From Achromobacter aloeverae (GTDB taxonomy: Bacteria; Pseudomonadota; Gammaproteobacteria; Burkholderiales; Burkholderiaceae_B): a DNA stretch of 64,000 nt. Shown in pieces: positions 1 through 7,944 of the stretch (positions within the stretch are counted from its first letter, which is position 1; each line of letters opens with the position of its first letter). The notes beneath the pieces are model-generated. The model was given only the letters and a program-made list of their open reading frames with translations. It did not search any database and was not told the DNA's origin. The translations under genes and the position numbers were made by a program. The stretch spans positions 434,001-498,000 of the forward strand of contig NZ_PYAL01000005.1 of the NCBI RefSeq assembly GCF_004121055.1, in the 5' to 3' direction.

Positions 1-1
1 C

Positions 2-859
2 ATCGAGATCCGCACCTATGCCATCGCCGCCTTCATCGCCTTCACGTTCTTCCTGCTGCACACCGCCACGTCCGGGCGCGATTCCTTCTTCAAGGTAGAC
101 CTGCTGCGCGACCGTAATTTCGCCATGGGCCTGGCCTTCTACTTCCTGGTCGGCCTGCTGCTTTACGCGACCCGGGCCTTGCTGCCGCCCATGCTGCAGA
201 CCATTCTTGGCTATCCGGTGGTCACCACCGGCCTGGTGACCGCGCCCAGCGGCGCCGGCACCATGGTGTCCATGCTGTTCGCCGGGCGCATGGTGGGACG
301 CATGGACGGCCGCTTGATCATCGGGTTGGGTTTTGGACTGACGGCATTGTCGCTATGGCAAATGGCGGGTTATACGCCGCAGGTTACCGAATGGGAGATC
401 GCCTTTCCGGGCTTCGTCCAGGGGCTGGGCCTGGGCTTCATCTCCGTACCGCTGACCACGATGACGTTTTCCACGCTGGACCGGGGTCTGCGTCCGGACG
501 GCACCGCCATCTACAGCCTGTCGCGCAATATCGGCAGCAGCATCGGCATTTCGGTCATGCAGAGCCTGTTCGTGCGCAACTCGTCGACCATGCATGCGTC
601 GCTGACCACGCTGGTCTCGGCCGAGACCCTGATGCAGCATCCGGATGCCCTGGCGCAGGTATTCAACCTGAACGGCCAGGCCGGCATGGCGGGACTCAAC
701 GCCCTGATCGACAACCAGGCGGCCTTCGTCGCCTACCTGGACGATTTCCGGCTTATGCTGTGGATGACCCTGGCCGCCATCCCCTGCCTGGTCTTCATGC
801 GCGTCAATAAAAAGGCCCCACCCCCCTCTGCCGAGGAGATGCACGTCGCAGCTGAGTGA
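2..859 (+). CDS. MFS drug exporter, DHA2 (EmrB/QacA) type, 5' partial
   Basis: This is the C-terminal part of a proton-driven 14-helix drug exporter of the inner membrane. The frame is open from base 2, so the start lies before the window. Visible features are several hydrophobic segments, a glycine-rich stretch (VTAPSGAGTMVSMLFAGRM) and a typical DHA2 region near SLSRNIGSSIGISVMQS, where the RNxGxxxG pattern is conserved. The cytoplasmic tail is short and charged. Its partners (a membrane fusion protein and an outer membrane factor) would be upstream and are not seen. The substrate cannot be predicted. A strong GC-rich hairpin follows the stop codon. Confidence 0.85.
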   Translation: MEIRTYAIAAFIAFTFFLLHTATSGRDSFFKVDLLRDRNFAMGLAFYFLVGLLLYATRALLPPMLQTILGYPVVTTGLVTAPSGAGTMVSMLFAGRMVGRMDGRLIIGLGFGLTALSLWQMAGYTPQVTEWEIAFPGFVQGLGLGFISVPLTTMTFSTLDRGLRPDGTAIYSLSRNIGSSIGISVMQSLFVRNSSTMHASLTTLVSAETLMQHPDALAQVFNLNGQAGMAGLNALIDNQAAFVAYLDDFRLMLWMTLAAIPCLVFMRVNKKAPPPSAEEMHVAAE

Positions 860-860
860 G

Positions 861-897
861 GCCCCCCCACCGCGCGTAGCGCGGCCCCCCAGGGGGC
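861..897 (+). terminator. GC-rich nested hairpin after the MFS gene
   Basis: An inner perfect stem CCGCGC/GCGCGG (870-875 and 879-884, loop GTA) sits inside an outer stem GCCCCC/GGGGGC (861-866 and 892-897). There is no T tract. It is probably a transcription end point or one copy of a dispersed palindromic repeat of this genome type. Confidence 0.5.
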
Positions 898-1042
898 GAA
901 ACCAGCGGACCGGGGGACCCGGATCCGCGGTTTCCCTTCGGCCGGGGTTCTTTAGTGCGGGCTGTCAGCCGCGCTGTCCGCATTCTCGCCAGTCATATTC
1001 TTGCCACGGGGGCGTCATAGGATGGCGCGATCCATTGCGACC

Positions 1043-1077
1043 GATTCCTGATTCCTGATTCCTGATTCCTGATTCCT
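1043..1077 (+). repeat. Five tandem copies of heptamer GATTCCT before ppk2
   Basis: Five perfect head-to-tail copies of GATTCCT occupy 1043-1077. The next bases, GGAG at 1078-1081, form the Shine-Dalgarno sequence of the PPK2 gene, whose GTG start is at 1088. The array therefore lies in the 5' untranslated or promoter region. Changes in copy number would alter spacing but not the reading frame. Confidence 0.9.
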
Positions 1078-1087
1078 GGAGCCTGAC

Positions 1088-1999
1088 GTGTCCCCCATCG
1101 ATCCCGACCTGCTGCGCCGCCTGCACCGCGACCTGGCCGACCATTACGACGAAGAACTGGAGCTGGAACTGGAAGACCGCACGTTCGAGGAACTGGAGGG
1201 CCGCCCGCAGCCCGACGACGAGGAGCGTGCCTGGCGCCACCGCTATTTCCGCGAACTGCTGCGCTTGCAAGGCGAACTGGTCAAGCTGCAGAACTGGGTG
1301 GTCGCCACCGGGCACAAGGTGGTCATCATCTTCGAAGGCCGCGACGCCGCCGGCAAGGGCGGCGTGATCAAGCGCATCACCCAGCGCCTGAACCCCCGCG
1401 TCTGCCGCGTGGCCGCGCTACCCGCGCCCAACGATCGAGAACGCACGCAATGGTATTTCCAGCGCTATGTGTCGCACCTGCCGGCCGCCGGCGAGATGGT
1501 GCTGTTCGACCGCAGCTGGTACAACCGTGCCGGCGTCGAGCGCGTGATGGGGTTCTGCACCGACGATCAGTACGAAGAGTTCTTCCGCTCGGTGCCCGAA
1601 TTCGAAAAGATGCTGGTCCGTTCCGGCATCCAACTGATCAAGTACTGGTTCTCCATCACCGACGACGAGCAGAACATCCGCTTCCTGGGCCGCATTCACG
1701 ACCCGCTCAAGCAATGGAAGCTCAGCCCGATGGACCTGGAGTCGCGCCGCCGCTGGGAAGACTACACCCGCGCCAAGGAAGTCATGCTGGACCGCACGCA
1801 CATCCCCGAGGCGCCATGGTGGGTGGTGCAGGCCGTGGACAAGAAGCGCGCGCGCCTGAACTGCATCGACCATCTGCTCCAGCAAATGCCCTACGTCGAT
1901 ACCGAGCCGCCGATGGTGGTGCTGCCGCAGCGCGAGCGCCACGAAGACTATGCGCGCCATCCGGTGCCGGAAAGCATGATGGTGCCCGAGAAGTACTGA
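1088..1999 (+). CDS. ppk2: Polyphosphate kinase 2, class I
   Basis: Cytosolic PPK2 enzymes transfer phosphate between polyphosphate and nucleoside diphosphates, usually making GTP or ATP from polyP. The 303-residue protein has the family Walker A (FEGRDAAGKGG, residues 82-92), the Walker B region FDRSWYNRAGVE and the lid motif with R/K residues (ITQRLNPR). Its length fits single-domain class I or II PPK2. The start is a GTG at 1088, with GGAG six bases upstream. A heptamer tandem repeat abuts this ribosome site. The downstream gene is convergent, so ppk2 is probably monocistronic. Whether it favours ADP or GDP cannot be told from sequence alone. Confidence 0.95.
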   Translation: MSPIDPDLLRRLHRDLADHYDEELELELEDRTFEELEGRPQPDDEERAWRHRYFRELLRLQGELVKLQNWVVATGHKVVIIFEGRDAAGKGGVIKRITQRLNPRVCRVAALPAPNDRERTQWYFQRYVSHLPAAGEMVLFDRSWYNRAGVERVMGFCTDDQYEEFFRSVPEFEKMLVRSGIQLIKYWFSITDDEQNIRFLGRIHDPLKQWKLSPMDLESRRRWEDYTRAKEVMLDRTHIPEAPWWVVQAVDKKRARLNCIDHLLQQMPYVDTEPPMVVLPQRERHEDYARHPVPESMMVPEKY

Positions 2000-2010
2000 C
2001 GCGGCCGGCG

Positions 2011-3036
2011 TCAGCCTGCTGCTTTCAGGAACGCCAGCAAGCGTCTTTCGTCCGCATTCAAGCCCTTGGGGCTCGCGGGCGCGGGGCCCCCGGCCTTGAG
2101 TTCGCCGGCGAGATAGGTTTGCAGCACGAGCGGGTGGATATAGCAATCGCGGCATACCGCGGGCGTGTTGCCCAGGCGGCGGGCCACCTCCTTCACCACG
2201 TCGACCACCACCCGCTTGGCCTGCGTCTCGCTTTCCCACGGGCGCTGGCGCAGCATGGCCAGCGCCAGCACGGATCCCGCCCAGGTGCGATAGTGCTTGG
2301 CCGTGAAGTCGGCGCGGCCGGCGGTACGCAGGTAGTCGTTGACGCTGCCCGAGTCCACGCCGCGGGGTTGGCCTTCGTCGTCCAGGTAGCGGAACAACTC
2401 CTGGCCGGAGATCTCCATGCACCGCTTGACCACCGCCGCGATGCGGCGGTCCGCCACGGTCACGTCGTGTTCGACACCGCTCTTGCCGCGAAAGCGCAGG
2501 CGGATGCGGCCGCCCGCCACCGTGATGTGCCGCCGCTTCAGTGTCGTCAGGCCATAGGACCCGTTGGCGCGTGCATAGGCCGGCGTGCCGATGCGCACGA
2601 GGGTGGTCTCCAGCAGGCGCACCACCACCGCCACCAGCTTCTGCTGCGTCAGCCCGGCGCCGGCCATGTCGCGCTGCACCTGGCGGCGGATGCGCGGCAG
2701 CGCGGCGGCGAACTCGGATAGCTGTCCATACTTGTTGGCGCCGCGCAGTTCCTGCCATGCCGCGTGGTAGCGATATTGCTTGCGGCCGCGCGCATCGCGC
2801 CCGGTCGCCTGGATGTGGCCATTGGCCTTGGGGCAGATCCAGACGTCGGCATAGGCCGGCGGGATCGCCAGCGCGTCGATGCGCTTGATCGTTTCCGGGT
2901 CGCGGATACGCTCGCCGGAGGCGGAAAAGTACTGAAAGCGTCCGCGCACGAGGCGGCGTGTGACGCCGGGCTTGCGGTCGTCGACATAGACCAGGCCGGC
3001 CTCGGCGAGACAGGTCTGGGTGGCGGCTTGCGGCAT
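2011..3036 (-). CDS. DNA topoisomerase IB
   Basis: This poxvirus-like bacterial type IB topoisomerase relaxes both positive and negative supercoils through a 3'-phosphotyrosyl intermediate. The 341-residue protein contains the N-terminal DNA-binding domain (VRGRFQYFSASGERIRD, then IPPAYADVWICP) and the catalytic domain. Conserved residues include the LVRIGTPAYARANGSYGLTT segment and the motif NTPAVCRDCYIHP, whose Tyr (about residue 299) is the nucleophile. The start at 3036 is chosen because GGAG lies five bases upstream; the open frame extends further to 3150 but without a ribosome site. It is convergent with ppk2. Such enzymes are dispensable in most bacteria. Confidence 0.93.
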   Translation of the reverse strand: MPQAATQTCLAEAGLVYVDDRKPGVTRRLVRGRFQYFSASGERIRDPETIKRIDALAIPPAYADVWICPKANGHIQATGRDARGRKQYRYHAAWQELRGANKYGQLSEFAAALPRIRRQVQRDMAGAGLTQQKLVAVVVRLLETTLVRIGTPAYARANGSYGLTTLKRRHITVAGGRIRLRFRGKSGVEHDVTVADRRIAAVVKRCMEISGQELFRYLDDEGQPRGVDSGSVNDYLRTAGRADFTAKHYRTWAGSVLALAMLRQRPWESETQAKRVVVDVVKEVARRLGNTPAVCRDCYIHPLVLQTYLAGELKAGGPAPASPKGLNADERRLLAFLKAAG

Positions 3037-3207
3037 GGGGGCTCCAGCGCTCCGGCATGGGGCGGCCTCCATGCAAACCGCGTGCCCATATGTCCTGTCC
3101 GGCCTGTACGCCCTGTCCGCCAGGACTTCCCGCCTGCGTGCGCGGCCCATGCCCGCCGCGAGGAAGGCGCCGCCGCGACGTGGATCCCGGGCGTAGCCTA
3201 CACGTGC

Positions 3208-3236
3208 TTCCTATACATGCGTTTCCTATACATGCG
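3208..3236. repeat. Two 15-bp-period copies of TTCCTATACATGCG
   Basis: Copies lie at 3208-3221 and 3223-3236. The second covers the stop codon of the GH15 gene (TAG, 3228-3226 on the minus strand), so the stop codon itself is duplicated. It resembles a replication-slippage product. Confidence 0.85.
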
Positions 3237-5127
3237 GCACGTCGCCGGCAGGTCCATGGTGTTGCGCGTCGCCATTACGGGGCGCCGAGCTGCTGGCGCG
3301 TTGCTGCGCGGGGCCCGACGCCGCCTTCATCAGGTTGTAGCCCGTGTTGATCAGGCCGATGTGCGAAAACCCCTGCGGGAAGTTGCCGACCAGGCGCTTG
3401 GCGACCGGATCGTACTCCTCCGCCAGCAGCCCCAGGTCGTTGCGCAGGCCCAGCAGCCGGTCGTACAGCGCGCGCGCCTCGTCCATCCTCCCCTGCATGA
3501 CATAGGCGTCGGCCAGCCAGAAACTGCACGCCAGGAACACGCCCTCGCCGTCGGGCAGGCCGTCGTCGGTCTGCTTCGTGTCGTAGCGATAGACCAGGCC
3601 GTCGCGCAGCAGGCGCTGTTCGATGGCCGCGATGGTGCCTTCGACGCGCGGATCGTCGATGGGCAGGAAGCCGACTTGCGGAATCATGAGCAGGCTGGCG
3701 TCCAGCGCCTTGCCGCCATAGGACTGCACGAAGCTGTTGAGCTTGGCGTCGAAACCGTGCCGGCAGACATCGTCATGGACCTTGTCGCGCAGGGCGACCA
3801 ATTCTTCCTTGGAACCGTTCAGGTCCAGGTTGAAACGCTCGATCGACTTGATGGCGCGGTCGAACGCCACCCAGCACATCACCCGCGAATGGGTGAAGGC
3901 CCGGCGCGGGCCGCGCACTTCCCAGATGCCATGGTCGCGCGTATTCCAGTGCTTCTTCAGTGGTTGCAGCAGCACGCGCTGCAGGCGCCAGGCATGTTCC
4001 ACGGGCGCCAGCCTGGCTTCGCGCGCGGCATGCAAGGCCTCGATCACCTCGCCATAGATGTCCATCTGGATTTGCGTGGACGCCGCGTTGCCGATGCGCA
4101 CCGGCCTGCTGTTCTCGTAGCCGGGCAGCCAGGGCAGCTCGAACTCCGGCAGGTGCCGCTCTCCCGATACGCCGTACATGATCTGCAACTGCTCGGGCAG
4201 GCCGGAGGTGGCGCGCATCAGCCAGTGGCGCCAGGCCTCGGCCTCGTCCCGGTAGCCGCCGTTGAGCAGGGCATACAGGATCATGGCCGAATCGCGCAGC
4301 CAGCAATAGCGATAGTCCCAGTTGCGTTCGCCGCCCAGCCGTTCCGGCAGCGATGTCGTCGGCGCGGCCACCATGCCGCCCGTGGGGCTGAACGTCAGCA
4401 GCTTGAGCGTGATCATCGAGCGCACGATGGCCTCGTGCCACCGGGGATGGTTCTCCGCATCGCCACGGCAGCGCTTGGACCACTCGCGCCACCAGGCGAT
4501 GGTGCGGTCCAGGCTCTCGCTGCGATCGGGGACGAAATGCGGCTGCTTGTGCGATGGATGATAGGAAAGGGTGAAGGCCGGCGTATCGCCCTTGTGCACG
4601 GTGAAGCGGGACTTGGTCTTCATGTCCTCGCCGCTCAAGGGTAGCTGGGTATGGAGTTCCACGGCATCGGGGCCGGCCACCGCGCTCAGGCCATAGTCGC
4701 GCCGGCGGACCCAGGGGACGGCCTGGCCGTAGTTGAAGCGCAGGACCAGTTCCATCTCCATATCGACCCGGCCTTCGTCGCCCCGGATCAGGCGCACCAC
4801 ATCCACCCGTTGTTCGTCTTCGGACAGCGGCATGAAGTCGAATACCGTGACCTTGCCGGTGTCCGTTTCGTGGACCGTCTCCAGCACCGCCGTGCCGGGC
4901 ACATAGCGTCGCGTCGTGCGGCAGCCGGGATCGCGCGGCCGTATCTGCCAGCGGCCGTGCGATTCGTCGCCAAGCAGGGCGGCGAAGCAGGCCGGTGAAT
5001 TGAAATAGGGCAGGCACAGCCAATCGATGGAGCCGTCGCGCGCGACCAGCGCGGCCGACAGCATGTTGCCGATCAAGCCATAGTCTTCCAACGGCTTGGA
5101 GGGGGAGGACGTGTGTGGACGAGGCAT
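3226..5127 (-). CDS. Glycoside hydrolase family 15 protein (glucoamylase/trehalase-like)
   Basis: Inverting GH15 enzymes release glucose from alpha-glucans, or in one bacterial subgroup from trehalose. The 633-residue protein has the usual two-part build: an N-terminal beta domain with the opening LEDYGLIGNMLSAALVARDGSIDWLCLP, and an (alpha/alpha)6 barrel with RNWDYRYCWLRDS, DGIWEVRG-like and EGVFLACSFWLADAY segments. The pair of catalytic acids probably lies in GIWEVRG and LLAEEYD. There is no signal peptide, so it is likely cytosolic. The last 20 or so residues are Ser/Gln/Pro-rich and end inside a tandem duplication. Substrate choice (trehalose or maltodextrin) is unresolved. Confidence 0.9.
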   Translation of the reverse strand: MPRPHTSSPSKPLEDYGLIGNMLSAALVARDGSIDWLCLPYFNSPACFAALLGDESHGRWQIRPRDPGCRTTRRYVPGTAVLETVHETDTGKVTVFDFMPLSEDEQRVDVVRLIRGDEGRVDMEMELVLRFNYGQAVPWVRRRDYGLSAVAGPDAVELHTQLPLSGEDMKTKSRFTVHKGDTPAFTLSYHPSHKQPHFVPDRSESLDRTIAWWREWSKRCRGDAENHPRWHEAIVRSMITLKLLTFSPTGGMVAAPTTSLPERLGGERNWDYRYCWLRDSAMILYALLNGGYRDEAEAWRHWLMRATSGLPEQLQIMYGVSGERHLPEFELPWLPGYENSRPVRIGNAASTQIQMDIYGEVIEALHAAREARLAPVEHAWRLQRVLLQPLKKHWNTRDHGIWEVRGPRRAFTHSRVMCWVAFDRAIKSIERFNLDLNGSKEELVALRDKVHDDVCRHGFDAKLNSFVQSYGGKALDASLLMIPQVGFLPIDDPRVEGTIAAIEQRLLRDGLVYRYDTKQTDDGLPDGEGVFLACSFWLADAYVMQGRMDEARALYDRLLGLRNDLGLLAEEYDPVAKRLVGNFPQGFSHIGLINTGYNLMKAASGPAQQRASSSAPRNGDAQHHGPAGDVPHV

Positions 5128-5323
5128 AGGATAAGCAGCCTAGCATGGGCCCGTAACCGCCTCATCCCGCGGTGCAACCTGGCGTAACACCCGTAGCGGC
5201 GGAGGGAATTGAGTAACATTCTCGACGCCCGATTCGCTCGTTGTTACAAGTGGCCGGACGGGACGTGCATCGCCTGTATAGACTGGGTCGTCCACTACAG
5301 CGTTCCATCAGGAATATGCATTT

Positions 5324-7024
5324 ATGGAAAAACGCGAGACGACCGTTCCGACGGCGGACACCACCGCCAACGCGGACACCGACCCCATCGTGGTGCTGGC
5401 GCCGCGCGGACGCGACATGCGCGCGCTGAGCGCCGTGCTGGCCGAATACGGCGACCGCGTACGCGCGTGCCCTAACTTCGAGGCATTTCTCGACGGTCTC
5501 GGCAACGCGGCCTGCGGCCTGATCGCGGCCCAGTCCCTGGGTACCCACGAGTGCGATCGCCTGGCGGCGTGGGTGCGGGCCCAGCCGTCGTGGTCGGACT
5601 TTCCCTTCATCGTCCTCAATGGCGCCAGCGGCCCGCCCACCGGCGTGGAGGCCCTGGGCAACGTTACCTTGCTCGAACGCCCCTTGCGCGGCGACGTGCT
5701 GCGCAGGGCGATCACCGCGGCATTGAGGGCGCGCGCCCGCCAGTACCAGGCCCGCGAGCAGATGGGGCGGCAGGGGGACATCGAGGAGGCCTTGCATATC
5801 CTCAACGAGACCCTGGAAAGCCGCATCGGCGCGCGCACCCACGACCTCGCGCGCGCCAATGACAGGCTCATGAAGGAAGTGCGCGCCCGCGAAAGCACGC
5901 AGAGCGCGCTGGTGCAGTCGCAGAAGATGGAGTCCATCGGCCAGTTGACCGGCGGCCTCGCGCATGATTTCAACAATCTGCTCAACATCATCATGGGCAG
6001 CATCGAACTGATCGACCGGTCCACCGACGATGCCCGCATACGCCGCCTTACCGGCAATGCCCGCCAGGCGGTGTTGCGCGGCGGCCGGCTGACCAGCCAG
6101 TTGCTGGCCTTCGCGCGCAGCCAGACCATGAACCTGCGGGTCACCGACGTCAACGCCCTGCTGAGCGGCATGCGCGACCTGCTAGGCTTGTCGCTGGGGG
6201 CCACCGTCACCGTTGTCACCCATCTGGACCCTTCCATTCCCAAGGCCATCGCCGACGCCAACCAGTTGGAACTGGCGGTGCTGAACCTCGGGATCAACGC
6301 GCGCGACGCCATGCCGGCGGGGGGCACCGTCACGCTGACCACCTCGCTGCGCCATGGCGAAGGGGACCTGCCCGAAGGCGATTACGTCGTCATCGCCGTG
6401 GCCGATACGGGCTGCGGCATCGCCCCGGCGGTACTGTCGAAAGTATTCGATCCTTTCTTCACCACCAAGCCGGTCGGCAAGGGGACCGGACTGGGGCTGA
6501 GCCAGGTCTATGGCATCGCCCGCCAATCCGGAGGCACCGCGCGCATAAATAGCGAGCTGGGCAAGGGCACGGTCGTCGAATTGTGGCTCAGCATCGCGCC
6601 GGGGGAGGCGCAGGCCGCCGGCCACCAGGCGGCGGAGAAGGCGTCCGGCGCCGCGGCCGACAGCGCGGGAGGCGATGTGCTGGTGATCGACGACGATCCT
6701 GTGGTGCGCAACCTCATCGTCGAGTGCCTGCAGACCCTCGGCTACCAGGTGCGCCAGGCGGCCGACGGCGAAAGCGGCCTGCGCCTGATCGCCGAACGGA
6801 CGCCCGATGTCCTCATGGTCGACTTCGTCATGCCGGGGATGAATGGGGCGGAGGTGATCGAGCGCGTGCGCGCCGAGCTGCCCGACCTGCCCATCATCCT
6901 GGCCACGGGCTACGTCGACGCGCAGCTCAGCGCGACATTGCTCCAGCGCGAGCGGATCCTGCAAAAACCCTTCGACATCGATGAGTTGGCCGCCACGGTG
7001 CGCCAGGCCCTGGGCCGCGGGTAA
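5324..7024 (+). CDS. Soluble hybrid sensor histidine kinase with C-terminal receiver
   Basis: The 566-residue protein has no membrane segment. Residues 20-135 look like a degenerate receiver domain lacking a phosphoacceptor Asp. A coiled coil (about 140-190) leads into the HisKA motif LTGGLAHDFNNLLN, with the phosphorylated His at about residue 214. The ATPase domain shows NLGINARDAMPAGG, ADTGCGIA and GKGTGLGLSQVYGI. A C-terminal receiver (DVLVIDDDPVV) carries its Asp at about residue 500 in LMVDFVMPG. This layout is common in kinases that feed phosphate to a separate response regulator. No regulator gene is adjacent, so the kinase is an orphan here and its signal is unknown. Confidence 0.92.
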   Translation: MEKRETTVPTADTTANADTDPIVVLAPRGRDMRALSAVLAEYGDRVRACPNFEAFLDGLGNAACGLIAAQSLGTHECDRLAAWVRAQPSWSDFPFIVLNGASGPPTGVEALGNVTLLERPLRGDVLRRAITAALRARARQYQAREQMGRQGDIEEALHILNETLESRIGARTHDLARANDRLMKEVRARESTQSALVQSQKMESIGQLTGGLAHDFNNLLNIIMGSIELIDRSTDDARIRRLTGNARQAVLRGGRLTSQLLAFARSQTMNLRVTDVNALLSGMRDLLGLSLGATVTVVTHLDPSIPKAIADANQLELAVLNLGINARDAMPAGGTVTLTTSLRHGEGDLPEGDYVVIAVADTGCGIAPAVLSKVFDPFFTTKPVGKGTGLGLSQVYGIARQSGGTARINSELGKGTVVELWLSIAPGEAQAAGHQAAEKASGAAADSAGGDVLVIDDDPVVRNLIVECLQTLGYQVRQAADGESGLRLIAERTPDVLMVDFVMPGMNGAEVIERVRAELPDLPIILATGYVDAQLSATLLQRERILQKPFDIDELAATVRQALGRG

Positions 7025-7090
7025 GGTGTCCGCGCTGTCGCCGGCCCTGGCGTCGGGGCGCGGTCCGGGGCCGGACCGCGCCCCGCGGGC

Positions 7091-7657
7091 TCATGGTGTC
7101 GTGGCGTTGGCGTTATTCAACGCCACGTCCTTCTTGATGGCTTCATGGCGCTTTTCCATTTCCTGGCGCAAGGCGCGCCGCTGTGCCGCCGCTTCGTAGC
7201 GCTGCTTCTCTTCGTCGGTGCGCAGTTCCAGCGGGGGGACGGGGGTCGGATTGCCCAGCTCGTCCATTGCCACCATCGTGAAGTAGCAGCTGTTCGTGTG
7301 GCGCACCAGTTTCTGGCGGATATCTTCCGTCACGACCTTGATGCCGATCTCCATCGACGTGCGCCCGGTGTAGTTGACGGACGCCAGGAAGGTCACCAGT
7401 TCGCCCACGTGGATAGGCTCGCGAAACACGACCTGGTCGACCGACAGCGTCACCACGTACTGGCCGGCGTAGCGGCTGGCACAGGCATACGCCACCTGGT
7501 CCAGGTACTTGAGGATATGGCCGCCGTGCACATTGCCGGAAAAATTGGCCATGTCCGGGGTCATGAGGATGGTCATCGACAGCTGGTGGCTGAAGGCTTC
7601 GTCCATGATGCGTCGCCAGAAAGGAAGTTGGGAGGGAGCATTGCCCGTTTGCTGCAT
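7091..7657 (-). CDS. Acyl-CoA thioesterase, hotdog fold (ACOT type)
   Basis: Hotdog thioesterases hydrolyse acyl-CoA to free acid and CoA in the cytosol. The 188-residue protein carries the family pattern: TPDMANFSGNVHGGHILKYLDQVAYACASRYAG (with the conserved N and HGG around the active site), then SVDQVVFREPIHVGELV. The C-terminal 40 residues are charged and helical. The start at 7657 is the longest option; a second ATG at 7606 (MDEAFSHQL) is also possible, and neither has a strong ribosome site. It is divergent from the formate dehydrogenase operon. Chain-length preference cannot be predicted. Confidence 0.9.
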   Translation of the reverse strand: MQQTGNAPSQLPFWRRIMDEAFSHQLSMTILMTPDMANFSGNVHGGHILKYLDQVAYACASRYAGQYVVTLSVDQVVFREPIHVGELVTFLASVNYTGRTSMEIGIKVVTEDIRQKLVRHTNSCYFTMVAMDELGNPTPVPPLELRTDEEKQRYEAAAQRRALRQEMEKRHEAIKKDVALNNANATTP

Positions 7658-7944
7658 TGCGGCAAACGCGCGCCTGGGCGCATGTTAACAACTTGTCGTG
7701 TCGTATTGCGCCGCGTCGCGCCGCCGCGGCCCATCCACGCGTCGTGCCGCGGCGAACAACGTATTGAGAATCGATCCAGCCGCGTTCAGCGGTCTTCCTA
7801 CGTCATCTTGACGTCGCGTTGACAAATCCCACCTATACTTGCATACGCATGAGCACTCGGAATGAGTCGAGCATTCCGTCCGGTGCGCGCGGGGCGATCC
7901 CCCGCGCTGCCGGCCAGCGTAGAAAATCCAAGGAGTAACGTTCC

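Noticed and set aside
1418-3076. Long antisense frame across ppk2 and topoisomerase IB
   Set aside because: It overlaps two genes with full family motifs and has no recognisable domain of its own.
7819-7847. A sigma-70 promoter TTGACA-N17-CATACG before fdnG
   Set aside because: The -10 element matches poorly, and an alternative TATACT nearby does not fit a -35 box. The region 7658-7944 likely holds the promoter but I could not place it.
7658-7944. FNR box upstream of the formate dehydrogenase operon
   Set aside because: I looked for TTGAT-N4-ATCAA and found only a weak half match near TTGAGAATCGATCC.
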